From positions 2,976,001-3,040,000 of the forward strand of contig NZ_KB375270.1 of the NCBI RefSeq assembly GCF_000314735.2: a stretch of DNA of 64,000 bases. The letters are read 5' to 3'. This DNA comes from Afipia felis ATCC 53690. Lineage in GTDB: Bacteria > Pseudomonadota > Alphaproteobacteria > Rhizobiales > Xanthobacteraceae. A model generated the notes under the pieces. The model did no database searches. It was not told where the DNA came from and saw only the letters and a program-made list of their open reading frames with translations. The translations under genes and the position numbers were made by a program. The number at the start of each line of letters is the position of its first letter. Within the stretch, counting starts at the first letter, position 1. Shown piece after piece: positions 56,274-64,000 of this stretch.

Positions 56274-57332
56274 ATGAAACTCACCCGTCGCGGCTTTTTC
56301 GGAACTTTCGCCGGTCTTCTGGCGGTCGCAGGCGGGTCCTCGGCGTGGGCATCCCGGATGAAGACCTATAGCGGCCCGGTTTCGGATCATTTCGACGGCT
56401 TGCACTTTTTCGACCCGCACGGTGCGCCGCCTCGGCCGCTGGCCGACCTGCTGCGCTGGCGCTTTGGCCGAAACTCCTCGAAATGGCCGGACTGGGTGCC
56501 GAGCGGGTTTGCCGATACGCCGCCGTTAAGCGTCACCGGCAGCAAAGTCCGCCTGTCCTTCGTCGGGCATGCGAGCTGGCTGATCCAGACCGCGGGGTTG
56601 AACATTCTGGTCGATCCGGTGTGGTCGGAGCGGGCCTCGCCGCTTTCTTTCGCCGGCCCGAAGCGCGTCAACGATCCCGGTATCGCGTTCGAGGCGCTGC
56701 CGCCGATCGACGCCGTACTGGTGTCGCACGGCCATTACGATCACCTCGATATGCGCACGCTCTCAAAGCTTGCGGCGAAATTCTCGCCGCGCGTCATCAC
56801 GCCGCTCGGCAATGATGTGACCATCAAATCGAACAATGATGCGGTACGCGCCGAAGCATATGACTGGAACGATCGCGTCGAGATTGGCAACGGCGTATCG
56901 GTGACGCTGGTGGCGACGCGGCATTGGAGCGCGCGCGGCCTGTTCGACCGCAACAAGGTGCTGTGGGCGAGCTTCGTGCTGGAGACGCCTGCGGGCAAAA
57001 TCTACATCGTGTGTGATTCCGGCTATGGCGATGGCGGACACTTCCGCCGGGTGCGCGAGGCGCATGGGCTGTTGCGGCTCGCGATCCTGCCGATTGGCGC
57101 TTACGAGCCGCGCTGGTTCATGCGCGACCAGCATATGAATCCATCGGATGCGGTGAAGGCGCTTGGCGACTGCGGAGCCGAGATGGCGTTGGCGCATCAT
57201 CACGGCACGTTCCAGCTCACCGACGAGGCGATCGACGCGCCCGCGAATGATCTTACTGTTGCGCTCGATCAGGCGAAGGTGCCGCGCGACACCTTCGCTG
57301 TTTTGAAGCCGGGACAGATATTCGAGATCTGA
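56274..57332 (+). CDS. Tat-exported metallo-beta-lactamase-fold hydrolase
   Basis: This 352-residue protein has a twin-arginine signal (KLTRRGFFGTFAGLLAVAGG). An MBL fold follows with the zinc motif LVSHGHYDHLD (HxHxDH) and a later CDSGYGDG, with downstream His residues in LAHHHGTFQLTDE. The SFVGHASWLIQTAGLNILVDPVWS start resembles UlaG/NAPE-PLD-like phosphodiesterases. It should hydrolyse an ester or phosphodiester in the periplasm. It is monocistronic, starting 268 bases beyond the ffh start on the opposite strand. Confidence 0.87.
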   Translation: MKLTRRGFFGTFAGLLAVAGGSSAWASRMKTYSGPVSDHFDGLHFFDPHGAPPRPLADLLRWRFGRNSSKWPDWVPSGFADTPPLSVTGSKVRLSFVGHASWLIQTAGLNILVDPVWSERASPLSFAGPKRVNDPGIAFEALPPIDAVLVSHGHYDHLDMRTLSKLAAKFSPRVITPLGNDVTIKSNNDAVRAEAYDWNDRVEIGNGVSVTLVATRHWSARGLFDRNKVLWASFVLETPAGKIYIVCDSGYGDGGHFRRVREAHGLLRLAILPIGAYEPRWFMRDQHMNPSDAVKALGDCGAEMALAHHHGTFQLTDEAIDAPANDLTVALDQAKVPRDTFAVLKPGQIFEI

Positions 57333-57345
57333 CCGCTTTCACCGG

Positions 57346-58038
57346 TTATGGTTTCGGCTTGATCTCGTAGCTCACGTGAACGGAGACCCGCAGTGTCTGT
57401 TCGCCGGGCACGATCGGAGTCGGTGCCGCAGCAAGAGTTGCGTCCATCCTTCGGAACGCGATCGGCGGCGGCGCGCCATCTTCGGCGATGCTGAGTGGCG
57501 CACCAAGAGTTACGCCCGCGGATTGGGCATAAATCGCGGCCTTACGGTGCGCATCTTCCACCGCCTTGGCGCGAGCTTCGTCGAGCAGTTTTGACGATTG
57601 CGAGACCGAAAAGCCGATGCCGCCGATATCGTTGGCGCCGGAGGCGACCAGCGCGTCGATGGTGTCGCCGATCTTGGCGATGTCGCGCAGTCTGACGCTG
57701 ACGCGATTGGTCGCGCGATAGCCGGTGATCTGCGGCGGCGCGTTTGAATTGTTCCGGCTCGTCATCTGGGGGTGCAGCGAAATTTGCGAGGTCTGGACAT
57801 CCTTTGGTGCGATGCCGGTTCCTTTCAGGGCGGCCAGCACATCGTTCATTGCCTTGGCGTTGGCTTCGCTCGCGGCGCGCGCGGTCTTTGCTTCCGTTGT
57901 CACACCAGCTTCGATCTCCGCCAGATCGGGCGCGGCTGACACAGTGGCCTGTCCGCTGACCGAAATCGAGGGCGGCACAGGTTGAGCGAGCGCGGGCGAG
58001 GCGAGCGCGAGGCACGCGGCGGCGACGAGACAACGCAT
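57346..58038 (-). CDS. SIMPL (DUF541) domain periplasmic protein
   Basis: This 230-residue protein has a signal peptide (LVAAACLALASPALAQ) and one SIMPL domain: ISVSGQATVSAAPDLAEIEAGVTTEAKTARAASEANAKAMNDVLAAL, then VQTSQISLHPQ and YRATNRVSVRLRDIAKIGDTIDALVASGAND. The fold is known from oxidative-stress-related proteins such as Escherichia YggE and from Brucella BP26. It follows the P/A-rich GyrI-like gene by 13 bases on the same strand, so they are likely cotranscribed. Confidence 0.92.
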   Translation of the reverse strand: MRCLVAAACLALASPALAQPVPPSISVSGQATVSAAPDLAEIEAGVTTEAKTARAASEANAKAMNDVLAALKGTGIAPKDVQTSQISLHPQMTSRNNSNAPPQITGYRATNRVSVRLRDIAKIGDTIDALVASGANDIGGIGFSVSQSSKLLDEARAKAVEDAHRKAAIYAQSAGVTLGAPLSIAEDGAPPPIAFRRMDATLAAAPTPIVPGEQTLRVSVHVSYEIKPKP

Positions 58039-58051
58039 GATAATGAACTCC

Positions 58052-58840
58052 TTAGTTCAGGGGGACGAAGACGTTGATGATGAGTTTGTCTTCTTCGGTC
58101 TTGAGCGGGTCAGTGACGTATTCCTCGATGAAGCTGTCTTTCGCCTCCAGCTTCTTCTCATCGAGATAATTGGTGATGGCCTCGTAGGTGTTGTCCATGT
58201 TGTCGTAGGAGCCGCGATGGACGAATTTCAACACCTTGCCTTCGGGCGATTGGGTGATGCTCATGTCCTTGGGCAAATTCTTCGGCTCCTGATTGACGGG
58301 CATTTCGGCCTGGAAGGTGAAGCCGGCGTCGTCGGTTGACGTGTAGACAATGATCACAGGGCCCGCGGGCTCGATCTTTTGCTTGGCGAGCAAGGTGTTC
58401 AGCGCCTTGATAGAATCCGTCAGCGTCTCGAACGCCGAATCCCACACGGCTTTGCCCTTGAGCGCGACGACCTTTTTTGCGGTTAGAGTGGTTTCCTCGC
58501 CGAACGGATCGGCTGGCTGCACTTTGGCCGGAGGTGCTGCTTCGGTCGCGGGTGAAGCAGGTGCGGGCGTAGCTGCTGCGGGTGGAGTGGCTGGAGCGGT
58601 GGGTGCGGACGATTCAGGCGGTGTCGCCGGAGCTGTGACGGCAGGAGCAGGGGTGGCTGCAGGTGCGGGGGGCGTCGCGGGAGCGAGCGTAGTGGGAGGC
58701 GCGACCGGCTTGTCGGCTGTTGTGGGAGGGGGCGTCGTCGGGGTCGCGGGCGACTGTGCGGATGCCGGAATTATTGCCATTGAGGCCGCCGCGAGAGCGA
58801 TCGGGACCAGCAAAACCAGTCGGGTCGAGCGGGACGTCAT
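58052..58840 (-). CDS. Exported protein: signal peptide, Pro/Ala linker, GyrI-like domain
   Basis: This 262-residue protein has a signal peptide (LVLLVPIALAAASMAIIPASAQ), then about 85 residues made almost wholly of Pro, Ala and Thr. The C-terminal half resembles the GyrI-like effector-binding fold (IIVYTSTDDAGFTFQAEMPVN, GKVLKFVHRGSYDNMDNTYEAITNYLDEKKLEAKDSFIEEYVTDPLKTEEDKLIINVFVPL). The fold normally binds small molecules in cytoplasmic regulators. The ATG at 58840 has GGAG at 9 bases; 58855 is an alternative. The linker suggests that the domain is held away from the membrane. It is upstream of the SIMPL gene. Confidence 0.8.
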   Translation of the reverse strand: MTSRSTRLVLLVPIALAAASMAIIPASAQSPATPTTPPPTTADKPVAPPTTLAPATPPAPAATPAPAVTAPATPPESSAPTAPATPPAAATPAPASPATEAAPPAKVQPADPFGEETTLTAKKVVALKGKAVWDSAFETLTDSIKALNTLLAKQKIEPAGPVIIVYTSTDDAGFTFQAEMPVNQEPKNLPKDMSITQSPEGKVLKFVHRGSYDNMDNTYEAITNYLDEKKLEAKDSFIEEYVTDPLKTEEDKLIINVFVPLN

Positions 58841-58981
58841 CCGGGAAATCTCCATTTTATCCGGGTTTGCGTAGTCTGAGCGTAGCATGGCGTGATATGC
58901 GCGTCTCAAAGGGTCGGGAGGCGGGGCAGTGGGCTGGTCATTGTCGCCATCCTCGCCATATAAAGCGCCTGGATTTTGACC

Positions 58982-59854
58982 ATGACCGTGCTCGCCAATC
59001 ATAGCTTCGCCAAGATGAACGGAATCGGAAACGAGATCGTCGTTGTCGATCTGCGTACGTCCGATTCACAGATCACGCCGGCCGAAGCCCGTGCCATCGC
59101 CGCACCAGACGGCGTGCCTTACGATCAATTGATGGTGTTGCAGACGCCGCGGCTGCCCGGCACCAGCGCCTTCATCCGTATCTATAATAATGACGGCTCC
59201 GAGGCAGGCGCCTGCGGCAACGGAATGCGTTGCGTGGCCAAGCGTGTATTCGGCGCAAGCGGCGAGAAAGCCGCGACCTTCGAGACCCGCGCGGGACTCC
59301 TGAACTGCTGGCAGGGGCCGTCACCAGATCTTTACACGGTCGATATGGGCGTACCGAAGTTCGGCTGGCAGGACATTCCGCTCGCCGAGGAATTTCGCGA
59401 CACGCGCTATATCGAATTGCAGGTCGGGCCGATCGATGCGCCGGTGCTGCATTCGCCATCCGTCGTCAGTATGGGCAACCCACATGCGATCTTCTGGGTC
59501 GCCGATATAGACGCCTATGATCTCGAACGGTTCGGGCCGCTTCTGGAAAATCACCCGATCTTTCCCGAGCGCGCCAACATCACGCTCGCCCATATCGTCG
59601 ATCGCGATCACATCCGCATGCGCACTTGGGAGCGCGGCGCCGGTCTCACCAAAGCGTGCGGCTCGGCGGCGTGCGCGACGGCAGTGGCAGCGGCACGATT
59701 GAAGCGCACCAATCGCATTGTGCAGATGAGCCTGCCCGGTGGCGATCTCACCATCGAGTGGCGCGAGAGCGACGACCACGTTCTGATGACCGGCGCCGCC
59801 GTGCTGGAATATGAAGGCATCTTCGATCCAGCGCTGTTCGCGGCGCTTGCCTGA
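58982..59854 (+). CDS. dapF: Diaminopimelate epimerase
   Basis: This 290-residue enzyme converts LL- to meso-diaminopimelate for lysine and peptidoglycan. The two catalytic cysteines are in [16 protein letters not shown] and [26 protein letters not shown] is the normal N terminus and the ATG at 58982 gives it. mtaB starts 2 bases after its stop codon, so the two are cotranscribed. Confidence 0.97.
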   Translation: MTVLANHSFAKMNGIGNEIVVVDLRTSDSQITPAEARAIAAPDGVPYDQLMVLQTPRLPGTSAFIRIYNNDGSEAGACGNGMRCVAKRVFGASGEKAATFETRAGLLNCWQGPSPDLYTVDMGVPKFGWQDIPLAEEFRDTRYIELQVGPIDAPVLHSPSVVSMGNPHAIFWVADIDAYDLERFGPLLENHPIFPERANITLAHIVDRDHIRMRTWERGAGLTKACGSAACATAVAAARLKRTNRIVQMSLPGGDLTIEWRESDDHVLMTGAAVLEYEGIFDPALFAALA

Positions 59855-59855
59855 C

Positions 59856-61109
59856 ATGACGGTCGAGCTCGTCACCTTCGGTTGCCGCCTCAATCTTGCT
59901 GAATCGGAGACGATGCGCGCCGAGGCGGGAGCCGCGGGCGTGCACGATGCATTTATCGTCAATACCTGCGCGGTGACGAGCGAAGCGGTGGCGCAGGCGC
60001 GCCAGACCATCCGCCGTCTGCGACGCGAGCAGCCCGAGCGCAGGATCATCGTCACCGGCTGCGCGGCGCAGACCGATCCCGCAATGTTCGCGGACATGCC
60101 GGAAGTTGACCGCGTTCTCGGCAATGACGATAAAATGCGCGCCGATGCCTGGCAGGCGACGCGCAGTGCATTCGATCTTGATGACGGCGAGAAGGTCGCT
60201 GTCGCTGACATCATGGCGGTGCGCGAGATGGCGCCGCATCTGGTGGATGGATTTCACAATGGCCAGCCACGCGCCTTCGTGCAGGTGCAAAACGGCTGCG
60301 ATCATCGCTGCACCTTCTGCATCATTCCGTATGGACGCGGCAATTCGCGTTCGGTGGCGATGGGGGCGGCGGTCGATCAGGTGCGCGTTCTGGTCGAGAA
60401 CGGCTGTCCCGAAATCGTGCTTACCGGCGTCGACATCACGAGCTACGGCGCGGATTTGCCGGGAACACCGAAATTGGGTGCGCTTGTGAAGCAGATACTC
60501 AAGCACGTGCCGGAATTGAAGCGTCTGCGTCTGTCTTCGATCGATTCCGTCGAAGCGGATCGCGATCTGCTCGATGTGATGGCAGACGACGAGCGATTGA
60601 TGCCGCATCTGCATCTGTCGTTGCAGGCCGGCGATGATCTTATTCTCAAGCGCATGAAGCGGCGGCACTCGCGCGCCGACGCCATCGCGTTCTGCGAGCA
60701 GATCAAACGGCTGCGGCCAGACATCGCGTTCGGCGCCGATTTGATCGCAGGTTTTCCGACCGAGGCGGACGGGATGTTCGAACGCTCGCTCGCGCTGGTC
60801 GAAGATTGCGATCTCACCTTCCTGCATGTGTTTCCGTACTCGAAACGTCCCGGCACGCCCGCGGCGAAGATGCCGCAGGTCGAGGGCCGCATTGTCAAGG
60901 AGCGGGCGAAGCGGCTGCGCGACGCAGGCGAGGCGGCACTGAAGCGCAGGCTTGCGAACGAGGTGGGAAAGATGCGTCATGTTCTGATCGAAAGCGCCAC
61001 GCAGGGCCGCACCGAACATTTCCTGCCCGTCGCGATTACGGGCGGTGTTGCAGGCGAGGTGCGGGCCATGGCCATTTCGGGCCACGATGGTGCACGCCTA
61101 AGCGTGTGA
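59856..61109 (+). CDS. mtaB: tRNA (t6A37) methylthiotransferase MtaB
   Basis: This 417-residue radical-SAM enzyme adds a methylthio group to t6A37 of tRNAs. The N-terminal UPF0004 domain has VTFGCRLN and NTCAVTSEA with its Cys ligands, and the radical-SAM cluster is CDHRCTFCIIPYGRGNSRS. RLRLSSIDSVEAD, MPHLHLSLQAGDDLILKRMKRRHSR and GADLIAGFPTE continue the MiaB/MtaB pattern. The TRAM domain at the end is short. Its 3' end overlaps the converging pseudouridine synthase gene by 12 bases. Confidence 0.95.
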   Translation: MTVELVTFGCRLNLAESETMRAEAGAAGVHDAFIVNTCAVTSEAVAQARQTIRRLRREQPERRIIVTGCAAQTDPAMFADMPEVDRVLGNDDKMRADAWQATRSAFDLDDGEKVAVADIMAVREMAPHLVDGFHNGQPRAFVQVQNGCDHRCTFCIIPYGRGNSRSVAMGAAVDQVRVLVENGCPEIVLTGVDITSYGADLPGTPKLGALVKQILKHVPELKRLRLSSIDSVEADRDLLDVMADDERLMPHLHLSLQAGDDLILKRMKRRHSRADAIAFCEQIKRLRPDIAFGADLIAGFPTEADGMFERSLALVEDCDLTFLHVFPYSKRPGTPAAKMPQVEGRIVKERAKRLRDAGEAALKRRLANEVGKMRHVLIESATQGRTEHFLPVAITGGVAGEVRAMAISGHDGARLSV

Positions 61110-61835
61110 CACAGCCTGTTCCGGCGATTCGATCTCTTGCTCGCCGTTCCAGCCGCATGCGCGCAGCCGTTCCTGCAAATGCACGGGCACCGGCGCAACG
61201 ACGCGCACCGGCGGCTTGTTCTTCGACAGTGGCACGATGATCTCGCGCGAATGCAGATGCAGGCTCGGCTCGCCGAAGCGCGGGCCGTTGCCGTAGATAT
61301 TGTCGCCGACAATCGGAAATCCCATCGCCGCACAATGCACGCGCAATTGATGGGTGCGGCCGGTGATCGGTTCCAGCGCGAGCCATGTCAGCCCCTCACC
61401 GCGTCCCATCACGGTCCAGCGGGATTTGGAAGGCAGTCCGTTCGGATCGGGCTTCTGCCACCAGCCGCGCTCCGCATCGAGCCGCCCGAGCGGAATGTCG
61501 ATCTCGCCTTCGTTCTCCGCAGGCCCGCCTTCGACCACGGCCCAGTAGGTCTTGCCGATCTTGCCGTGCTTGAACAGAAGCCCGAGCGAGGCAGTGGCCT
61601 TGCGGTGACGGCCAAGCACGAGGCAGCCGGAGGTGTCGCGGTCGAGCCGATGCGCCAGCACCGGCGGGCGCGGCAAACCGTAGCGCAGCGCGTCGAACGA
61701 AGCTTCGAGGTTGGGGCCACCCTTCGGGCCTTTATGCACGGCGATCCCGGCCGGTTTGTCGACCACCAGCATCAGGCCGTCGCGGTGAAGCACGCGCGCC
61801 TGCATTTCTTCGGCGGTCGGCTGTGGCGTATCCAT
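61098..61835 (-). CDS. RluA-family pseudouridine synthase
   Basis: This 245-residue protein has the RluA-type catalytic motif HRLDRDTSGCLVLGRHR with the catalytic Asp, the entry segment DGLMLVVDKPAGIAVHKGP, and the ITGRTHQLRVHCAAMGFPIVGDNIYG loop. The ATG at 61835 gives a start one short helix before VVDKPAG; longer forms run into ftsY and are not credible. The RNA target cannot be told. Its 5' side faces ftsY across 69 bases that contain a 15-bp palindrome. Confidence 0.93.
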   Translation of the reverse strand: MDTPQPTAEEMQARVLHRDGLMLVVDKPAGIAVHKGPKGGPNLEASFDALRYGLPRPPVLAHRLDRDTSGCLVLGRHRKATASLGLLFKHGKIGKTYWAVVEGGPAENEGEIDIPLGRLDAERGWWQKPDPNGLPSKSRWTVMGRGEGLTWLALEPITGRTHQLRVHCAAMGFPIVGDNIYGNGPRFGEPSLHLHSREIIVPLSKNKPPVRVVAPVPVHLQERLRACGWNGEQEIESPEQAVSHA

Positions 61836-61888
61836 GGTGAAGACCGGCTTTTGTTTCTCGGCCGAACCGGGTAACACACCCCCCGAAA

Positions 61889-61903
61889 TGTTGACAGTCA
61901 ACA
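61889..61903. promoter_or_regulatory. Perfect 15-bp palindrome directly before the ftsY start codon
   Basis: TGTTGAC-A-GTCAACA ends one base before the ftsY ATG (61905). It occupies the place where a ribosome binding site would be and lies between the divergent ftsY and RluA-type genes. The half-site is like those of some GntR-family regulators. Confidence 0.55.
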
Positions 61904-61904
61904 A

Positions 61905-62861
61905 ATGACAGATACGCCGCAGGACAAACCCAAGCAGAGCTGGTGGCAGCGGCTTTCGGCTGGGCTCAAGCGCACGTCCGGTTCGATCGGCAGCGCGCTC
62001 ACCGATCTCGTCAGCAAGCGCAAGCTCGACCGCGCCATGCTCGAGGACATCGAGGATGTGCTGCTGCGCGCCGATCTCGGAACCGAGGTCGCTGCGCGGA
62101 TCGCGGCGAAGGTCGGCGAGGGTCGCTACGACAAGGATGTCTCTGCGCAGGATGTTCAGGAGATCGTCGCTGCCGAGGTGGAGAAAGTGCTCGTGCCCGT
62201 GGCAAAGCCACTCGTCATCGATGAGAGCCAGAAGCCGTTTGTCATTCTCGTCGTCGGCGTCAACGGCTCCGGCAAGACAACGACGATCGGCAAGCTTGCC
62301 GCGAAGTTTATGGCGGAAGGCCGTCGCGTGATGTTGGCGGCGGGAGACACGTTCCGCGCCGCCGCCATCGAACAACTGAAAATCTGGGGTGAGCGCACCG
62401 GGGTGCCGGTGATTGCGCGCGCTCACGGTTCGGATGCCGCGAGCCTTGCGTTTGACGCGGCAAGTGAAGCGCGGGCGGACAATCGCGACGTGCTTCTGAT
62501 CGACACCGCGGGGCGGCTGCAGAATAAAGCCGAACTGATGGTCGAACTGGAGAAGGTGGCGCGCGTCATCAGGAAGGTTGATGCCAGCGCGCCTCACGCG
62601 GTGCTTCTGGTGCTGGATGCGACGGTGGGACAAAATGCGCTGTCGCAGGTCGAAGCCTTCCGCAAGACCGCAGGTGTCACGGGCCTTGTCATGACCAAGC
62701 TGGACGGCACCGCGCGCGGTGGCATCCTGGTCGCGATCTCGGAGATCTACAAACTGCCGGTGCATTTCATCGGCGTCGGCGAAGGCATCGACGATCTCGC
62801 GCCGTTCACCGCGCATGATTTCGCGCTCGCGATCGCGGGCAAGGACACGGTGCAGGGATAA
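61905..62861 (+). CDS. ftsY: Signal recognition particle receptor FtsY
   Basis: This 318-residue GTPase docks the SRP-ribosome complex at the membrane. It has the NG core: [49 protein letters not shown]-loop [56 protein letters not shown] and [11 protein letters not shown]. The acidic A domain of longer homologs is nearly absent, usual in alphaproteobacteria. No good ribosome binding site is visible; instead a palindrome abuts the ATG. The septation-protein gene begins 8 bases after its stop. Confidence 0.97.
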   Translation: MTDTPQDKPKQSWWQRLSAGLKRTSGSIGSALTDLVSKRKLDRAMLEDIEDVLLRADLGTEVAARIAAKVGEGRYDKDVSAQDVQEIVAAEVEKVLVPVAKPLVIDESQKPFVILVVGVNGSGKTTTIGKLAAKFMAEGRRVMLAAGDTFRAAAIEQLKIWGERTGVPVIARAHGSDAASLAFDAASEARADNRDVLLIDTAGRLQNKAELMVELEKVARVIRKVDASAPHAVLLVLDATVGQNALSQVEAFRKTAGVTGLVMTKLDGTARGGILVAISEIYKLPVHFIGVGEGIDDLAPFTAHDFALAIAGKDTVQG

Positions 62862-62869
62862 TCGGGATC

Positions 62870-63472
62870 ATGGACAAGCGCGTGCCACATCCGCTGTTCA
62901 AGCTCGCGACCGAGCTCGGTCCGTTGCTGGTGTTCTTCGCCGCCAACGCCAAGTTCAACCTGTTCGTGGCGACCGGTGCGTTCATGGTCGCGATCGTCGC
63001 GGCGGTGATCGCCTCCTACGTGGTGGTGCGCCACGTGCCGCTGATGGCCCTCGTCACGGCGGTGATCGTGCTGGTATTCGGCGGGCTGACGCTCGTGCTG
63101 CATGATGAGACGTTCATCAAGATCAAGCCAACCATCATCTACGCGCTATTCGCGGCGACGCTCTTTGTGGGCGTGATGATGGGACGATCGTTCATCGCCA
63201 TTTTGTTCGATCAGGTCTTCAACCTGACGCCGGAGGGCTGGCGGCTTCTCACGATCCGCTGGGCGATCTTCTTCGCATTTATGGCGGTGCTGAATGAAGT
63301 GATCTGGCGTACCCAGAGCACGGATTTCTGGGTCGCGTTCAAGGCCTTCGGCGCGGTGCCGCTGACGGCGGTCTTCGCGATGGCGCAGATGCCGCTCGTC
63401 AAACGCTACCAGATCGAGGACGCGACTGCGGAAGCACCGGACAGCGAGCGCGGCGACATCACGAAGAGCTAA
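62870..63472 (+). CDS. Septation protein A (IspA/YciB family)
   Basis: This 200-residue inner-membrane protein has five to six hydrophobic segments and the YciB/IspA signatures [57 protein letters not shown] and [30 protein letters not shown]. It is associated with cell division and envelope integrity. It follows ftsY by 8 bases. It converges with the AraC gene 28 bases away. Confidence 0.93.
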   Translation: MDKRVPHPLFKLATELGPLLVFFAANAKFNLFVATGAFMVAIVAAVIASYVVVRHVPLMALVTAVIVLVFGGLTLVLHDETFIKIKPTIIYALFAATLFVGVMMGRSFIAILFDQVFNLTPEGWRLLTIRWAIFFAFMAVLNEVIWRTQSTDFWVAFKAFGAVPLTAVFAMAQMPLVKRYQIEDATAEAPDSERGDITKS

Positions 63473-63500
63473 AGCGTTCTCCTTGGCGAAAATCCCGGTC

Positions 63501-64000
63501 TCAATGCTTCTTATCGAGATTGGCGATCTGTCCCGGCGTAATGCCGAAATTATGTGTGAATGCGGCAATGAAGGGTGTGGGACCGGCATACCCAAGATCG
63601 TAGGCCGCCGTTTTTACCGGCACGCCGAGTTGTAGCAGGCGAACCGCGGCTGCCATGCGAAGCTGCATTCTCCAAGCCCTCCAACTCATCCCTGTCGTGG
63701 TGACAACAATGCGAGACAGGGTGCGTTTGCTAACCCCATGTTCGCGAGCCCAATCGTTCAAATTTCGCGGATCGACCGGATCGCGGGCGAGTGCCGCGGT
63801 GATGGCGTCGAACAATGGATGTGCTCTGGGCAGAACGGCCGTCTGAGTCACCTGCCGTGCTGGGCGGAGCATCTGTTGGATTTCTGTTATGGCGGCCTTT
63901 AAAAAGTGCAACTGACTTTTTGCGGCCGTATCGTTGTCGCCCAGCCGCAATAATAATTCTCGTAAGAGAGAGGATATCTCCAGCGCGCCCGCCGTTGCAG
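63501..64000 (-). CDS. AraC-family transcriptional regulator, N terminus beyond the window
   Basis: The visible 166 residues include a C-terminal AraC/XylS double helix-turn-helix: LNDWAREHGVSKRTLSRIVVTTTGMSWRAWRMQLRMAAAVRLLQLGVPVKTAAYDLGYAGPTPFIAAFTHNFGITPGQI. The frame stays open to the right edge, so an N-terminal ligand-binding domain is probably beyond it; an internal TTG at 63950 should not be taken as the start. The DNA-binding part is complete. Its target is unknown. Confidence 0.85.
   Translation of the reverse strand, partial: ATAGALEISSLLRELLLRLGDNDTAAKSQLHFLKAAITEIQQMLRPARQVTQTAVLPRAHPLFDAITAALARDPVDPRNLNDWAREHGVSKRTLSRIVVTTTGMSWRAWRMQLRMAAAVRLLQLGVPVKTAAYDLGYAGPTPFIAAFTHNFGITPGQIANLDKKH

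Noticed and set aside
59748..61085. A 445-codon minus-strand frame opposite mtaB
   Set aside because: The plus strand has all MtaB motifs; the antisense product has none.
61891..61896. TTGACA as a -35 promoter box for ftsY
   Set aside because: It lies 9 bases before the start codon, leaving no room for a -10 box; better explained as part of the palindrome.
61836..62816. Long N-terminal extension of the RluA-type gene through ftsY
   Set aside because: It is antisense to the FtsY GTPase domain and the family start fits the ATG at 61835.

Overview
The window looks like chromosomal DNA of an alphaproteobacterium of the Nitrobacteraceae (Bradyrhizobiaceae), close to Afipia, Oligotropha or Rhodopseudomonas. 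The evidence is high GC content, the order sdhCDAB - matB - leuB - asd - leuD - leuC - rplS/trmD/rimM/rpsP - ffh - dapF - mtaB - ftsY - septation protein A, an IalB-type protein, an orphan membrane-tethered TAXI protein, and a MatB nearly superimposable on the Rhodopseudomonas enzyme as I remember it. Genus placement is inference from recognised proteins and synteny; no search was run.

Layout. 1-3.4 kb: a truncated LacI/GntR-type regulator, then a cupin, an HpcH/HpaI-type aldolase and a family-2-like glycosyltransferase that resemble a piece of a surface-glycan locus. 3.5-7.9 kb: a compact catabolic module with a LysR regulator divergent from a flavin reductase, an MHS-family importer and an LLM-class flavin monooxygenase; its substrate is unknown. 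8.1-11.4 kb: an AaeXAB-like aromatic-acid efflux operon (FUSC protein, DUF1656, HlyD). 11.5-19.5 kb: TerB, SDR, an alpha/beta-hydrolase-OsmC fusion, tRNA-Ala(CGC), yggT-yggU-folD, ppa, GNAT, a secreted hydrolase and an amine oxidase. 19.5-31.2 kb: typA, TAXI protein, pterin dehydratase, DUF1232, IalB, rlmN, a four-helix membrane protein, a PAP2 phosphatase with a GT39 mannosyl/aminoarabinosyl-type transferase, argG and a methyltransferase. 31.3-36.4 kb: a large OmpA-like protein with a Pro/Ala linker, a small Pro-rich protein, MAPEG, the ohrR/ohr divergent pair and a Tat-exported hydrolase. 36.4-43.4 kb: sdhCDAB, matB and an MFS transporter. 43.5-52.3 kb: leucine and aspartate-family genes (leuB, asd, leuD, leuC) with carbonic anhydrase, a CitE-like lyase and several small secreted proteins. 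52.3-63.5 kb: the ffh-rpsP-rimM-trmD-rplS translation/secretion block, a Tat-exported metallo-hydrolase, two periplasmic proteins, dapF, mtaB, an RluA-type synthase, ftsY and septation protein A. The right edge cuts an AraC-family regulator.

Most of the window is ordinary core metabolism. The parts most worth a second look are the LysR/flavin reductase/MHS/LLM module, the three small secreted proteins with histidine- or tyrosine-rich basic tails between leuD and leuC (one behind an EcfG-like general-stress promoter), the Pro/Ala-rich envelope proteins (one with a DNA-level tandem repeat, one with an exported GyrI-like domain), the orphan TAXI protein, and several perfect palindromes at positions where regulation would be expected. 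I found no CRISPR array, insertion sequence, prophage or integrase.
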